Positions 7,642 through 15,730 of a DNA stretch of 26,212 nt are shown here, one piece after another. The position numbers and the translations under genes are program-made. Where the stretch lies: positions 1 to 26,212 of the forward strand of contig JBFMAE010000280.1 in assembly GCA_040756085.1 (NCBI GenBank), written 5' to 3'. This DNA comes from JBFMAE01 sp040756085 (lineage in GTDB: Bacteria > Desulfobacterota > BSN033 > UBA1163). The notes under the pieces were generated by a model that was not told the origin of the DNA, searched no databases, and saw only the letters and a list, made by a program, of their open reading frames with translations. Positions within the stretch are counted from its first letter, which is position 1. The number at the start of each line of letters is the position of its first letter.

Positions 7642-9342
7642 TTAAGCCTCCATCATCTTCAGCGTATTAGATGCGCAGGTCCGCATCTCATCCCATTTTC
7701 TCTTGTTGAACCACCTTCTCTTTTTGGCAATCTTCTTCAGGATCGGTATCGCCTTTTCGGACCCTGTTTCGCCCAGTGCCCTGAAGAAAGAGGCTTTCTC
7801 CTCATAATCCCTTTTGTAAAAGTCTTCGGAAAGGATGATCTCCGTAAGGGGCTTCAACGCTTCTTCCCTGGCCATCCTCGCCAGGATGAGCGAGGCCTTC
7901 CCTCGGATCTCCGGCACAGAATCTCTTAAAAATTTCTGAACAAGATTCTTTCCCTTTTCCCCAAGTTTGCTAAGCATCTGGAGGGTCTCCTCCCTCACCT
8001 TTGGATCTCCATGGACGACTAAGTGACCTAAATATTTCACTATGGAAGGATGCCCAATCTTTCCAAGGATGTAGAGGATGTGACAGACCAGAAAGGGGTT
8101 AGGGTCGGATAAGAATTTGGTCAGGGGTTGGATCTCTTCCCGGGAAAGCTCAACCAGATGGTCACAGACCGCTTTTCTCCACTTCCCGGACTCCAACTCG
8201 CCCAGTAATTCGCAGAGAGGGTCAACGGCCTGTTTCGTCAAAATCCGGAGGTACTGGAGAATGGACTCCGAGTCTGCTTCTCCATTGCCTTTCATCGCCT
8301 CCCCTAATAGTTCGATAGAGTTCGAATTCGACGAAATCTCAAGAATGCGGCGAATGGCAAAGATCTGTTTGTCTTTCAGAACCATCGATTCCATGGTATC
8401 AATCATTTTTTTAAAAATGATCACAGCCTCCCCAATTTTTTTCTGTTCGAGGAGGGATTGGATGATCCGTTCGAAGTAGGAGATCATGTTCTCATAAGCA
8501 TCGATGTCCTCTCCGAGATGAAGCAGGATCTCAATGAGGTTATCGATCAACACATAGACATACTTCGGCTGTTGATCCTGTTGAGCTTCCCGGTTAATCT
8601 CCTCCATCTCCTCTTGGGTGAGCTGACAGGCTTGAACCAACGATTGGCCTGGGGAGGGATTCAACGCCTGTTTTAATCCTTCTGTGACAAGGACGTGAGC
8701 GCCCTCAGCCTCTCTCTCTTCAACCCTCTCCCGAAACCCCTCTTCCCAGGAAACCCTGTATTCCAATCTTTTGAGAAGATCTTCTTCTGTGGCTGGAACG
8801 AAGGTGCTCCCGCTTTCCAAAAATTCATCCACCGTCGTAAAAGCAATATGAGAGAAATCCCTTTCCCAGAGCAGGGTGACGAGGTCATCTTCCATGCGAT
8901 TGACAAAATCACTCTTTCTCACCACATTGAGAAAATCGACCACCTCACTGAACTCCAGTCCTCTGAAGAATCGAATCTCCCGGATCCCATCCTTAAAAAA
9001 GGTAAAGGCCAAACTCTCCTTCACATCCTGGCTCTCATACACCACCTTCCCACGATAAAAGAGTCGATATTCTCCTACTTGGAGGGAAAAGGAATCGAAT
9101 TCATCAAAATACTGATCAAAATCTTTCTTCAGCCGTTCCAGAAATCTTGTCAGGATAGGATGATGCGTTTCATAGAGTCGATAAGATTTTAAGGTCTGGA
9201 GGAAGGTTTGGATCAACGCCCTTGTGGACTTTACCCCCTCCTCGAAGAACTTCTCATCCAGAACGTCGGCTTTCTCTTCCAATCGACTCACGAAGTCTTT
9301 TTTCCCGTTCGCTTTCGGAAGTGTCATATCTCTTTTTTCCAT
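7642..9342 (-). CDS. HEAT-repeat protein sharing an N-terminal domain with the downstream HD-GYP protein
   Basis: The 566-residue protein has three parts. Residues about 37-150 (from RALIQTFLQTLKSYRLYETHHP to EFSEVVDFLNVVR) align without gaps to the HD-GYP protein's N-terminus. Residues 150-330 are acidic, with predicted helices. Residues about 340-566 contain helical HEAT/PBS-like repeats, for example PFLVCHILYILGKIGHPSIV, DPKVREETLQMLSKLGEKG and VPEIRGKASLILARMAREEA. HEAT arrays are protein-binding scaffolds, so this is probably a partner or adaptor for the HD-GYP protein. A GGAGG lies 15 bases before the first ATG; the Met at residue 6 is an alternative start. It is 26 bases downstream of the HTH gene. 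No enzymatic motif is visible. Confidence 0.75.
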   Translation of the reverse strand: MEKRDMTLPKANGKKDFVSRLEEKADVLDEKFFEEGVKSTRALIQTFLQTLKSYRLYETHHPILTRFLERLKKDFDQYFDEFDSFSLQVGEYRLFYRGKVVYESQDVKESLAFTFFKDGIREIRFFRGLEFSEVVDFLNVVRKSDFVNRMEDDLVTLLWERDFSHIAFTTVDEFLESGSTFVPATEEDLLKRLEYRVSWEEGFRERVEEREAEGAHVLVTEGLKQALNPSPGQSLVQACQLTQEEMEEINREAQQDQQPKYVYVLIDNLIEILLHLGEDIDAYENMISYFERIIQSLLEQKKIGEAVIIFKKMIDTMESMVLKDKQIFAIRRILEISSNSNSIELLGEAMKGNGEADSESILQYLRILTKQAVDPLCELLGELESGKWRKAVCDHLVELSREEIQPLTKFLSDPNPFLVCHILYILGKIGHPSIVKYLGHLVVHGDPKVREETLQMLSKLGEKGKNLVQKFLRDSVPEIRGKASLILARMAREEALKPLTEIILSEDFYKRDYEEKASFFRALGETGSEKAIPILKKIAKKRRWFNKRKWDEMRTCASNTLKMMEA

Positions 9343-9368
9343 TGGAAAAGACGATAACCTCCATCAGG

Positions 9369-9554
9369 TTAATTTTCATTCTCTCCCTTTAGGAAACGAT
9401 CCAATTCTGATTTGAGGACCTTCCAGCCTCTTCCCGCCTTTGCCCCTTTGATTTTACCCTTATAAAGGTACTTCAGGTAGGTCGGCCTTGAGATCCGAAG
9501 GTAATGACATGCTTCCTGGGTTGTCAGAACAATATTTTCATTCTCTTTTAACAT
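9369..9554 (-). CDS. small helix-turn-helix (excisionase/MerR-type HTH_17) DNA-binding protein
   Basis: The 61-residue protein is almost entirely one winged-helix HTH: LTTQEACHYLRISRPTYLKYL, then the wing KGKIKGAKAGRGWKVLKSELDRFL. This matches the excisionase-family DNA-binding domain found in phage Xis proteins and in many small chromosomal regulators. The ribosome binding site GAGGGTG precedes the ATG. It is the first gene of the HTH-HEAT-HD-GYP operon. No integrase, phage gene or attachment site is nearby, so a regulatory role is more likely than excision. Autoregulation of the operon is possible. Confidence 0.82.
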   Translation of the reverse strand: MLKENENIVLTTQEACHYLRISRPTYLKYLYKGKIKGAKAGRGWKVLKSELDRFLKGENEN

Positions 9555-9953
9555 TTTTTTTCACCCTCTCAACTGGACTTTACACGAATTGATAGCATTT
9601 TCCATACCAAATGTACCTAAATCATTTAACTTATCGATATCCAAAAGGAATTTTTTTAATCCCTGGTGTTCCCAATAGAAAGAATGCCATTTTTTGTCCC
9701 TTTAATTGAAAAGTTTCCCTATTTTCGACCGAAAGGATGGTGGACCGTGGAGAGGTGAGGAGAGGGAGATTTGAGACCATTTTTTTATTGTCTATCTCAA
9801 ATGATTTCAGTTAGAATTCTTACAAGCCTGGGAGAGGTTTAGGTAACAAAAAGGTGAACGTTCTCCTTCAGGAGGTGGTCCTGCATTTGGAGTTGAAGGG
9901 ATCGGTTCTTGGAATTGTCACACACAATTGTTGGACCATTAAACAGGAGAAAA
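9555..9953. other. intergenic region between divergent HTH operon and nth
   Basis: No open frame of note is present. It carries the candidate sigma-54 site (9593-9610) toward the left operon and presumably the nth promoter toward the right. T-rich and A-rich tracts near 9650-9700 and 9780 are visible, but no clear hairpin or riboswitch was found. Confidence 0.4.
9593..9610 (-). promoter_or_regulatory. candidate sigma-54 promoter for the HTH-HEAT-HD-GYP operon
   Basis: Read on the minus strand, TTGGTATGGAAAATGCTA has the invariant GG and GC elements exactly 10 bases apart and most flanking consensus bases of a -24/-12 promoter (TTGGCACG-N4-TTGCA type, about three mismatches). It would start transcription about 30 bases before the HTH gene's ATG, leaving room for the GAGGGTG ribosome binding site. 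No activator site was identified. Confidence 0.35.
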
Positions 9954-10631
9954 ATGATGAAGAAAAAAGAGGATAATCAAAAACGGGTAAAAGAGATCAT
10001 TAAAATCTTATCCAGGGAGATCCCGGATTCGAGCATCGCTCTGAAATTTTCGAATCCTCTCGAACTCCTCATTGCCACGATCCTTTCCGCCCAGTGCACC
10101 GATGTCAAGGTGAATCAGGTTACAAAAGATCTATTTAAAAAGTATCGTTCGGCAAAAGATTATGCAGAATCTAATGTAATAGAGTTGGAGGAAGATATCA
10201 GGCCAACCGGATTCTATCGAAATAAGGCGAAGTCTATCCAGAAATGCTGCCAGGAATTGATGGCCCGATTTAGAGGAGAAGTTCCGAAAACCCTTGAAGA
10301 GCTGGTGACCCTTCCAGGTGTTGGAAGGAAGACCGCCAATGTCATTTTAGGGAATGCCTTTGGAATACCCGGCATCACGGTTGATACGCATGTCCACAGG
10401 GTGAGTCAGAGGATCGGCTTGACGAAACAGGATGATCCGGTCAAAATTGAGTTCGACCTGATGGAGATCGTTCCGAAGGAGGAGTGGACCCACTTTTCAA
10501 ACCTCCTCATATGGCATGGCCGAAGGACCTGCGTGGCAAAAAAAACCCTCTGTGAGACATGTTCAATTCGGAGGTGGTGTGATTATGGGTCCAAGACAAA
10601 TCCCAATAACCAAATTTCAAGCTCTGAATAA
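9954..10631 (+). CDS. nth: endonuclease III (DNA glycosylase/AP lyase)
   Basis: Removes oxidised pyrimidines from DNA and nicks abasic sites (base excision repair). The helix-hairpin-helix motif LPGVGRKTANVILG contains the catalytic Lys126, and VDTHVHRV holds the catalytic Asp144. The C-terminal 4Fe-4S motif C-x6-C-x2-C-x5-C is intact (Cys193, 200, 203, 209). The frame is open back to a TTG at 9909, but the ATG at 9954 has CAGGAG four bases before it and gives 225 residues, the normal length. The last residues, NPNNQISSSE, are encoded by the intergenic AATAACCAAATTTCAA repeat, so the original C-terminus has been replaced or extended. A DUF4392 gene follows on the same strand after 87 bases. 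Confidence 0.95.
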   Translation: MMKKKEDNQKRVKEIIKILSREIPDSSIALKFSNPLELLIATILSAQCTDVKVNQVTKDLFKKYRSAKDYAESNVIELEEDIRPTGFYRNKAKSIQKCCQELMARFRGEVPKTLEELVTLPGVGRKTANVILGNAFGIPGITVDTHVHRVSQRIGLTKQDDPVKIEFDLMEIVPKEEWTHFSNLLIWHGRRTCVAKKTLCETCSIRRWCDYGSKTNPNNQISSSE

Positions 10632-10690
10632 TAACCAAATTTCAATAACCAAAATTTTGGATATTGATAATTGGAATTTATTTGGTTATT
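10605..10690. repeat. word-like repeat array with inverted copy (AATAACCAAATTTCAA)
   Basis: AATAACCAAATTTCAA occurs at 10605-10620 and again from 10630, followed by a third partial copy (AATAACCAAAA) near 10644. The inverse ATTTGGTTATT follows at 10680-10690, so the block can fold into a long imperfect hairpin. The first copy lies inside the 3' end of nth. The region separates nth from the DUF4392 gene. Confidence 0.65.
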
Positions 10691-10718
10691 GGTGCTTGAT
10701 GTTTGGAATTTGAAAGAT

Positions 10719-11807
10719 ATGGTTTTTTCAGAATCTATTCGTGAGAAGATTTTTCTAATGGAGGAGGTGATTAACTTCCCTACCTCTCTCGTTTCTCATC
10801 GAGGTTATCAATGGGAAAACCTATCCATGGTTCCCTATTCGGACCTCACAGGAGCGGTCCATTCGTTAGTTGAAAGGGGCCGAAAGGTAATCATCGTCAC
10901 GGGGTTTTATGTCCCGGGTGGGGATCCACCGGCTACAGAGACCGATGGCCCCCCTGGAGCGCTCATCCTGGCTGAAGGATTAAAATATATGGGCATGGAA
11001 GTCCACCTTCTCTCCGATGAATACACCCTTCCAACCTTGAGGGCAGGATTGGATGCCCTTCGCCTTTCTGAAAAAGAGATCCCCTTGATCTGCTTTCCAA
11101 TAGAACATTCTGACCACAATCACATAAGCCGCTTGAATAATGAAGAGATCGAAAGTCCCATTTCCATCCGTTTCGTTGAAGATTTTTTCAATGGTCCGCT
11201 GGGCAGGGGCCTTTCCCACCTCGTCTATATCGAAAGGGTGGGGCCCAATCACACCCCTGAATCTTTCATCGCTCAGGAACGCCGGGGTCCGCCACCCCTG
11301 AAGGAATTTGATAACCTCCTTCCTCCTCCAATGAGAAACCGATGTTTCAATTCCCGTCTGGAGGACATCACCCGATTTACAGGTAAGACCCACTTCCTTC
11401 TCGAATTTCAGAAAAAAAGAGAGCTAACGATTGAAAGCATTGGAATCGGAGACCGGGGCAATGAGATCGGAGCAGGTAGGATTCCCTGGGAGGTCTTTAA
11501 AAAGAACTCCACAACCCATCGAGAGGCTATCTTTTGCTGCAGGACGAAGACCGATTATTTAATCTCCTGCGGGATCTCAAACTGGGGAGGTTATGCCTTG
11601 ATGGCGGGTGTGGCTCTGGCCATGGGAAGATTGGATATCCTTGAAAAAATCTCTCCCGAACAGGAAGGGAAGATATTAGAACACCTTATCCATCACGGCC
11701 CGGCCATCAATGGGATCACCTGCAGACAGGACCATTCCGTGGATGGGATTGATTTCAAAGAATATATGAAGATCATCGAACGGGTAAAGGAGATCGCCTT
11801 TGAATAA
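10719..11807 (+). CDS. DUF4392 (D-glutamate cyclase-like) protein
   Basis: The protein matches the DUF4392 family, whose vertebrate mitochondrial member (DGLUCY) converts D-glutamate to 5-oxo-D-proline. Family-like segments are TGFYVPGGDPPATETDGPPGA near the N-terminus, YIERVGPNH in the middle and GIGDRGNEIGAG in the C-terminal half, followed by NWGGYALMAGVALAMG. The frame is open to a TTG at 10671, but that stretch is repeat DNA. The ATG at 10719 (MVFSESIREKIF) gives a natural amphipathic start and about 362 residues; the Shine-Dalgarno is weak (GAAAG). No signal peptide is seen. It lies downstream of nth, with no obvious pathway partner nearby. A cyclase function is inferred from the family, and a related lyase or hydratase activity cannot be excluded. 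Confidence 0.8.
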   Translation: MVFSESIREKIFLMEEVINFPTSLVSHRGYQWENLSMVPYSDLTGAVHSLVERGRKVIIVTGFYVPGGDPPATETDGPPGALILAEGLKYMGMEVHLLSDEYTLPTLRAGLDALRLSEKEIPLICFPIEHSDHNHISRLNNEEIESPISIRFVEDFFNGPLGRGLSHLVYIERVGPNHTPESFIAQERRGPPPLKEFDNLLPPPMRNRCFNSRLEDITRFTGKTHFLLEFQKKRELTIESIGIGDRGNEIGAGRIPWEVFKKNSTTHREAIFCCRTKTDYLISCGISNWGGYALMAGVALAMGRLDILEKISPEQEGKILEHLIHHGPAINGITCRQDHSVDGIDFKEYMKIIERVKEIAFE

Positions 11808-11816
11808 ACTCATTTA

Positions 11817-11906
11817 TTGGAATAATGGATGAATGGAATGGTGGAATATTAGGTTTTTTTTGCGGCATATCTTTTACCCATAATTCCACTATTCCAATAT
11901 TCCATT
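11817..11906. repeat. long imperfect inverted repeat (TGGAAT words), probable bidirectional terminator
   Basis: The left arm (11817-11850, built from ATGGAAT/GGTGGAATATT words) is complementary to the right arm (11882-11906, ATTCCACTATTCCAATATTCCATT). They flank a T8 run between two convergent genes. A second member of the same word family is at 23723-23812. Terminator function is inferred from position. Confidence 0.6.
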
Positions 11907-11916
11907 GAGATATGAA

Positions 11917-13956
11917 TTAGATGATTGCCCCCTTCATCCCTCTCTTCTGAAGAAAATAAACAATCCCGCATCCAATCAGACCTATCCCGTCCGTAATTAG
12001 CCCGGGTTTGACTAGAGCAACGGCTGAACCAAAAAGGATGATCCTCTCATACCATTTTAAATCCGTCAGTAGAAACCCCTGCATGGAGGCAGCCAAGGCG
12101 TACATCCCGATGGAGGCAGAGACAAAAATCCATGCCGCTTCAATAAAAGTGGTATTGATGAGAAGCATTTGTGGAGCGGTGATGAACATAAAGGGTAAGA
12201 GAAAGGTTCTCATATCCAGTTTGAAGGCATTGACCCCGGTTTTCAGAGGATCAGCACCTGCCACACCTGCGGCGGCATAGGCGGCAACACATACCGGTGG
12301 AGTTCCATCGGCAAGAATGCCGAAGTAAAATACAAAGAGGTGGATGGCAATGATCGGGACATCGGGATTTATGGCTTTCAGGGCAGGAGCCATAATCGTT
12401 GCCATGATGACATAATTGGCGGTGGTGGGAACCCCCATTCCGAGGATGAGACAGGCGACCATCGTCAGAAAGAGCCCTAAGTAAAGATTGCCTCCTGATA
12501 GTCCCACAACAATGTTGGTCATATTCAGCCCTGCCCCTGTCAGGGTCACGACTCCGACCACGATACCGGCGCAGGCACAGGTCGCCCCGATTCCTGCCAT
12601 CATCCTCGCCGCCTTATACATGGCATCACTCATGTTGACGATGAAGGATAAAAATGGCTTCCAGGAAATTTCCTTTTTTGTCTCTGTAATTTCGTTCTCG
12701 GCCTTTGTCTGTTGTCCAATCAGTTTGCCCCATCCGAGGCTGTTCACCAGAGACTGAATGAAAAAAATGAAGATGGTCGCCCCAATCCCCATGGCCGCAG
12801 AAGTTAGGGGGGTTGTCCTTTTTACAATCAGATAGTAGAAAAGCACACCAATGGGAACGAGGAAATGGGTTCCCCGGATCAGGATGGGGAAGAATTTGGG
12901 AAGCTCACGCCTGGGGATCCCCTTCAGACCAAATTTGACCGAAAGGAGATGAACCGCACCCAGAAGGGCAAGCTGGTCGATCACCGCAGGAAGGATAGCA
13001 GCGGTCACCACATGGAGATAAGAAATTCCTAAAAATTCCGCCATGATGAAGGCTGCCGCCCCCATGACCGGTGGCATCAACTGGCCATTCCCACTTGCTG
13101 CTGTTTCGATGGCACCGGCAATCTCCGGTTTAAACCCGAGCCGTTTCATTAAAGGGATGGTCACGGAACCGGTAGTCACCACGTTGGCCACCCCGCTTCC
13201 AGAGATGGTTCCCATAAAGGCACTGGATACCACCGCGACTTTGGCTGGACCACCCCGAGTGTTCCCTACGAGTGAAAAGGCTATTTTCATAAAATAATCC
13301 ATGGCCCCTGTTTTTTCGAGGATGGCTCCGAAAAGGACGAAGGCAAAGACAAATGTGGAAGATACCCAAAGGGGTACCCCAAAAATCCCTTCCATGGTCA
13401 AATAAAGGTGATCGATCACTCGACGAACCCCATAACCGCGGTGGGCAAGAATTTCGGGAAGATAAGGTCCGGTAAAGGCATAGAGAATAAAAAGAGATGC
13501 GATCAGAGCAAGAGGAAGTCCTACGGCCCTTCTCGCTCCTTCCAGAACGCAGAGGATGGTGATCACGCCCATCACCATGTCTAACGTATTGGGATTACCA
13601 ATCCTCTGGACAAGGTCTGTATAAAAGGCTGTGATATAGATAGCGGCCCATCCTCCTATGGCTGCAAAAACCAGGTCATAAATGGGGATGGTCTTTTTCT
13701 TTGACTTCTTGGTCATCGGATAAAAAAGGAAACAGAGAATGATGGCGAAACATAAATGGACGGAGCGCTGTAGTGTCCCAGTCAATGTTCCAAAAGCGGC
13801 TGTATAGAGTTGAAAACAGGACATGGCAAGGGCAATGCCAGCGGATATGTATAAAAGAGGTCCGGAGAGGCGACGTGCCCCATAATCTGCTCCCTCCGCG
13901 ATCTCTTTCGATTTTTCTAACGTATCTTGATCCTGAACCTTCTTATTTTCTCCCAT
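11917..13956 (-). CDS. TRAP transporter fused permease (4TM/12TM, TAXI type)
   Basis: The 679-residue polytopic membrane protein corresponds to the fused small (DctQ-like) and large (DctM-like) permease subunits of TAXI-type TRAP transporters, which import organic solutes using an ion gradient. An N-terminal four-helix region (about 30-170) is followed by the large-subunit core: GTISGSGVANVVTTGSVTIPL (about 255-275), GNGQLMPPVMGAAAF, a second half with LGMGVPTTANYVI, and FYFGILADGTPPVCVAAYAAAG. Length and motifs are complete. Its start overlaps the end of the DUF1850 gene by 14 bases, indicating translational coupling within the binding protein-DUF1850-permease operon. The substrate cannot be read from the sequence. 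Confidence 0.93.
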   Translation of the reverse strand: MGENKKVQDQDTLEKSKEIAEGADYGARRLSGPLLYISAGIALAMSCFQLYTAAFGTLTGTLQRSVHLCFAIILCFLFYPMTKKSKKKTIPIYDLVFAAIGGWAAIYITAFYTDLVQRIGNPNTLDMVMGVITILCVLEGARRAVGLPLALIASLFILYAFTGPYLPEILAHRGYGVRRVIDHLYLTMEGIFGVPLWVSSTFVFAFVLFGAILEKTGAMDYFMKIAFSLVGNTRGGPAKVAVVSSAFMGTISGSGVANVVTTGSVTIPLMKRLGFKPEIAGAIETAASGNGQLMPPVMGAAAFIMAEFLGISYLHVVTAAILPAVIDQLALLGAVHLLSVKFGLKGIPRRELPKFFPILIRGTHFLVPIGVLFYYLIVKRTTPLTSAAMGIGATIFIFFIQSLVNSLGWGKLIGQQTKAENEITETKKEISWKPFLSFIVNMSDAMYKAARMMAGIGATCACAGIVVGVVTLTGAGLNMTNIVVGLSGGNLYLGLFLTMVACLILGMGVPTTANYVIMATIMAPALKAINPDVPIIAIHLFVFYFGILADGTPPVCVAAYAAAGVAGADPLKTGVNAFKLDMRTFLLPFMFITAPQMLLINTTFIEAAWIFVSASIGMYALAASMQGFLLTDLKWYERIILFGSAVALVKPGLITDGIGLIGCGIVYFLQKRGMKGAII

Positions 13957-14428
13957 CTTTAAATATCAAACCTCCGATCGGATATTGTTTGACCTCAACA
14001 ATGATCACTTCTCCTTCTCTCATTTTGGAAAAATCAAGCCTTTGGCCTTTACATTCCAAATATTGATTAGTAAAAGGGGAGACAAAAAAAGAGAACTGTT
14101 TCATCTCTTCGACTTCCGGCCTTGCTTTCATTAACCCTTTTTCGACGATCACTTTACCTTCCATGGAAGGGAGGCCTGGTCCATAAGATAGAAACTGGGT
14201 TTCAATCGGTTTAACCATCCCTTTTGATGTAATAAGGAATTGTCCAGAGACTGGAGTCCTGTCAACGGAATGGATGTAGTGGAATTCAAATCGGTCCCCT
14301 GGAGAGATTCTCTTGCAGAATAAAATTTGATCGCTTCTCCCTGTTCTCACCTCAAGAATGAGGACGGGATAAAAAAAAACGGCCAAAAAAAAGATAGGGA
14401 GAAGGCATTTCCAAGTTTTTTTTAACAT
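13943..14428 (-). CDS. DUF1850 protein of the TRAP-TAXI operon
   Basis: The 161-residue protein starts with a membrane or signal segment (LLPIFFLAVFFYPVLIL, about 10-26) and then carries the DUF1850 hallmark FHYIHSVDRTPVSGQF, plus a C-terminal FKDGRK tail. DUF1850 proteins are typically encoded next to TAXI-TRAP permeases and are probably periplasmic or membrane-anchored accessory factors. Their molecular role is not established. It sits 23 bases downstream of the binding-protein gene and overlaps the permease gene by 14 bases. Confidence 0.88.
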   Translation of the reverse strand: MLKKTWKCLLPIFFLAVFFYPVLILEVRTGRSDQILFCKRISPGDRFEFHYIHSVDRTPVSGQFLITSKGMVKPIETQFLSYGPGLPSMEGKVIVEKGLMKARPEVEEMKQFSFFVSPFTNQYLECKGQRLDFSKMREGEVIIVEVKQYPIGGLIFKDGRK

Positions 14429-14451
14429 CAGGTGCCTTCTCCCTTCCGTTT

Positions 14452-15423
14452 CTATTTTTTTAGCCCTTTTTCTTTGAAGAATTTCTCTGCTCCAGGATGA
14501 AGAGGAATGGGCATGCCAATTAACGCCTTCTCTAATTTGACCTCCTTTCCCTTCGCATGGGCACTCTCGATTCGTCCGATATTCTCAAACATCGCCTTGG
14601 TGATCCGATAAACCATATCCTCTTCTAATTCAGACTTGGCCACGAGGATGGCTAAAACTGCTACGGTAGAAACATCTTTATCGATTCCTTTGTAGATCCC
14701 GGCGGGTACTTTATCTTTGGAATAGAAAGGATACTTTTTGATGAGCATGTCGGCATGGGCATCATCGATGGGAACGATCATCGTCTCGATCATAAGAGCC
14801 GTATCGACGATGGCGGATGCTCCTACTCCCACCGTATAGAAAGCGGCATCAATTCTTCCATCTTTCAGATAATCAGCCGATTCGGCGGCCGAAAGCCTTT
14901 CTACCTTTCCCAGATTCTCAAACTTCAACCCATAGGCCTCCAGAATCTGGATGGCATTCTGTTCTGTCCCGCTGCCCAGAGGACCCACAGCAACCCTTTT
15001 CCCCTTGAGATCTTTGACCGATGCGATCTTGGCATCTTTCCGTGCATGAATCTGGCAATGTTCAGGATATAAGGAGGTAACCCCACGAATATTTGGTACT
15101 GGTTTGTCGAACATGGGTTTCACCCCTTTGAGGGCATAAAAGGCAATGTCATTTTGCAGAATGGCCAGATCCGCGTCTCCTGTGGCGATCAGTTTAGCAT
15201 TGGCAACAGAGGCTCCAGAAGACTCGACAGTAATCTTGATGTCAGGAAGTTTTTCATGGGCGATTCTTGAAATGGCTCCTGCCAGTGGAAAGTATACCCC
15301 TACCACCCATCCCGAAGCGATGGAAACATATTTCCGGGCACTATGTGCCAGATCGGGTCGCAGTGGCAAGAGAGCAATGGCCAAACATAAAACCACTATT
15401 CCAATCATCCAACTCTTCTTCAT
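14452..15423 (-). CDS. TAXI family TRAP transporter solute-binding protein
   Basis: A periplasmic binding protein of the TAXI family that delivers the substrate to the fused permease. Residues 1-29 form a signal peptide (basic MKKSW, hydrophobic core, cleavage near AHSA-RK). Typical motifs follow: VSIASGWVVGVYFPLAGAIS, VESSGASVANAKLI, DLAILQNDIAFYAL, VAVGPLGSGTEQNA and, near the end, PLHPGAEKFFKEKG. Length (323) is normal. AAGGAGGGG lies before the ATG. First gene of the operon and probably the most strongly expressed. Known family ligands include amino and organic acids; the ligand here is unknown. Confidence 0.94.
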   Translation of the reverse strand: MKKSWMIGIVVLCLAIALLPLRPDLAHSARKYVSIASGWVVGVYFPLAGAISRIAHEKLPDIKITVESSGASVANAKLIATGDADLAILQNDIAFYALKGVKPMFDKPVPNIRGVTSLYPEHCQIHARKDAKIASVKDLKGKRVAVGPLGSGTEQNAIQILEAYGLKFENLGKVERLSAAESADYLKDGRIDAAFYTVGVGASAIVDTALMIETMIVPIDDAHADMLIKKYPFYSKDKVPAGIYKGIDKDVSTVAVLAILVAKSELEEDMVYRITKAMFENIGRIESAHAKGKEVKLEKALIGMPIPLHPGAEKFFKEKGLKK

Positions 15424-15551
15424 TTAAACCCCTCCTTTTCTTTTTGTAATGGATTGTTAATAAAAAAACAGACTTAAACTTAATAGTAATAGGTTAAAAC
15501 ATCAGCCCTTCTTCTTAAAAATCACCCCCCTTCTACAATAATAAATACCTT

Positions 15552-15580
15552 CTTTTATCTAAATCTGATGAAATTGTCAA
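15552..15580 (-). promoter_or_regulatory. candidate sigma-70 promoter for the TAXI-TRAP operon
   Basis: On the minus strand a perfect TTGACA -35 box (plus-strand TGTCAA, 15575-15580) is followed after 17 bases by TAAAAG (15552-15557), or after 15 bases by GATAAA. It lies about 130 bases upstream of the binding-protein ATG. The -10 box is only a partial match. Confidence 0.33.
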
Positions 15581-15616
15581 TAACTCATTTAAACTCAACC
15601 ATTTCATATTTACCAC

Positions 15617-15640
15617 GTTAGAAAGCCCCACCTTTCTAAC
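15617..15640. repeat. perfect 9-bp-arm hairpin (GTTAGAAAG...CTTTCTAAC)
   Basis: GTTAGAAAG (15617-15625), loop CCCCAC, CTTTCTAAC (15632-15640), followed by GGGGTTT. The GC loop can pair further with the trailing GGGG. It is a REP-like palindrome in a gene-free region upstream of two divergent transcription units. Confidence 0.65.
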
Positions 15641-15670
15641 GGGGTTTACTCCTCAATAAATCCCCCCAAC

Positions 15671-15687
15671 CCCCTTTACTAAAGGGG
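15671..15687. repeat. CCCCTTT-ACT-AAAGGGG hairpin with outer CCCCCC/GGGGGG pairing
   Basis: Perfect 7-bp arms flank an ACT loop, with extra C-rich bases upstream (15662-15667) that can pair alternatively with the G-run. This type of C5/G5 palindrome is a common dispersed repeat in bacteria. It is the second of three adjacent palindromes. Confidence 0.6.
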
Positions 15688-15730
15688 GGATTACTCGCCA
15701 CCATGGGGAAAAGATGAACCTAAAAAACTT

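Noticed and set aside
9369..9554. Excisionase-like protein as a sign of an integrated phage or mobile island
   Set aside because: No integrase, phage genes or attachment-like repeats lie nearby, and it is co-directional and closely spaced with housekeeping-type signalling genes.
9650..9710. Second sigma-54 site (TGGCATTCTTTC) on the minus strand
   Set aside because: The GC of the -12 element is missing at the required distance.
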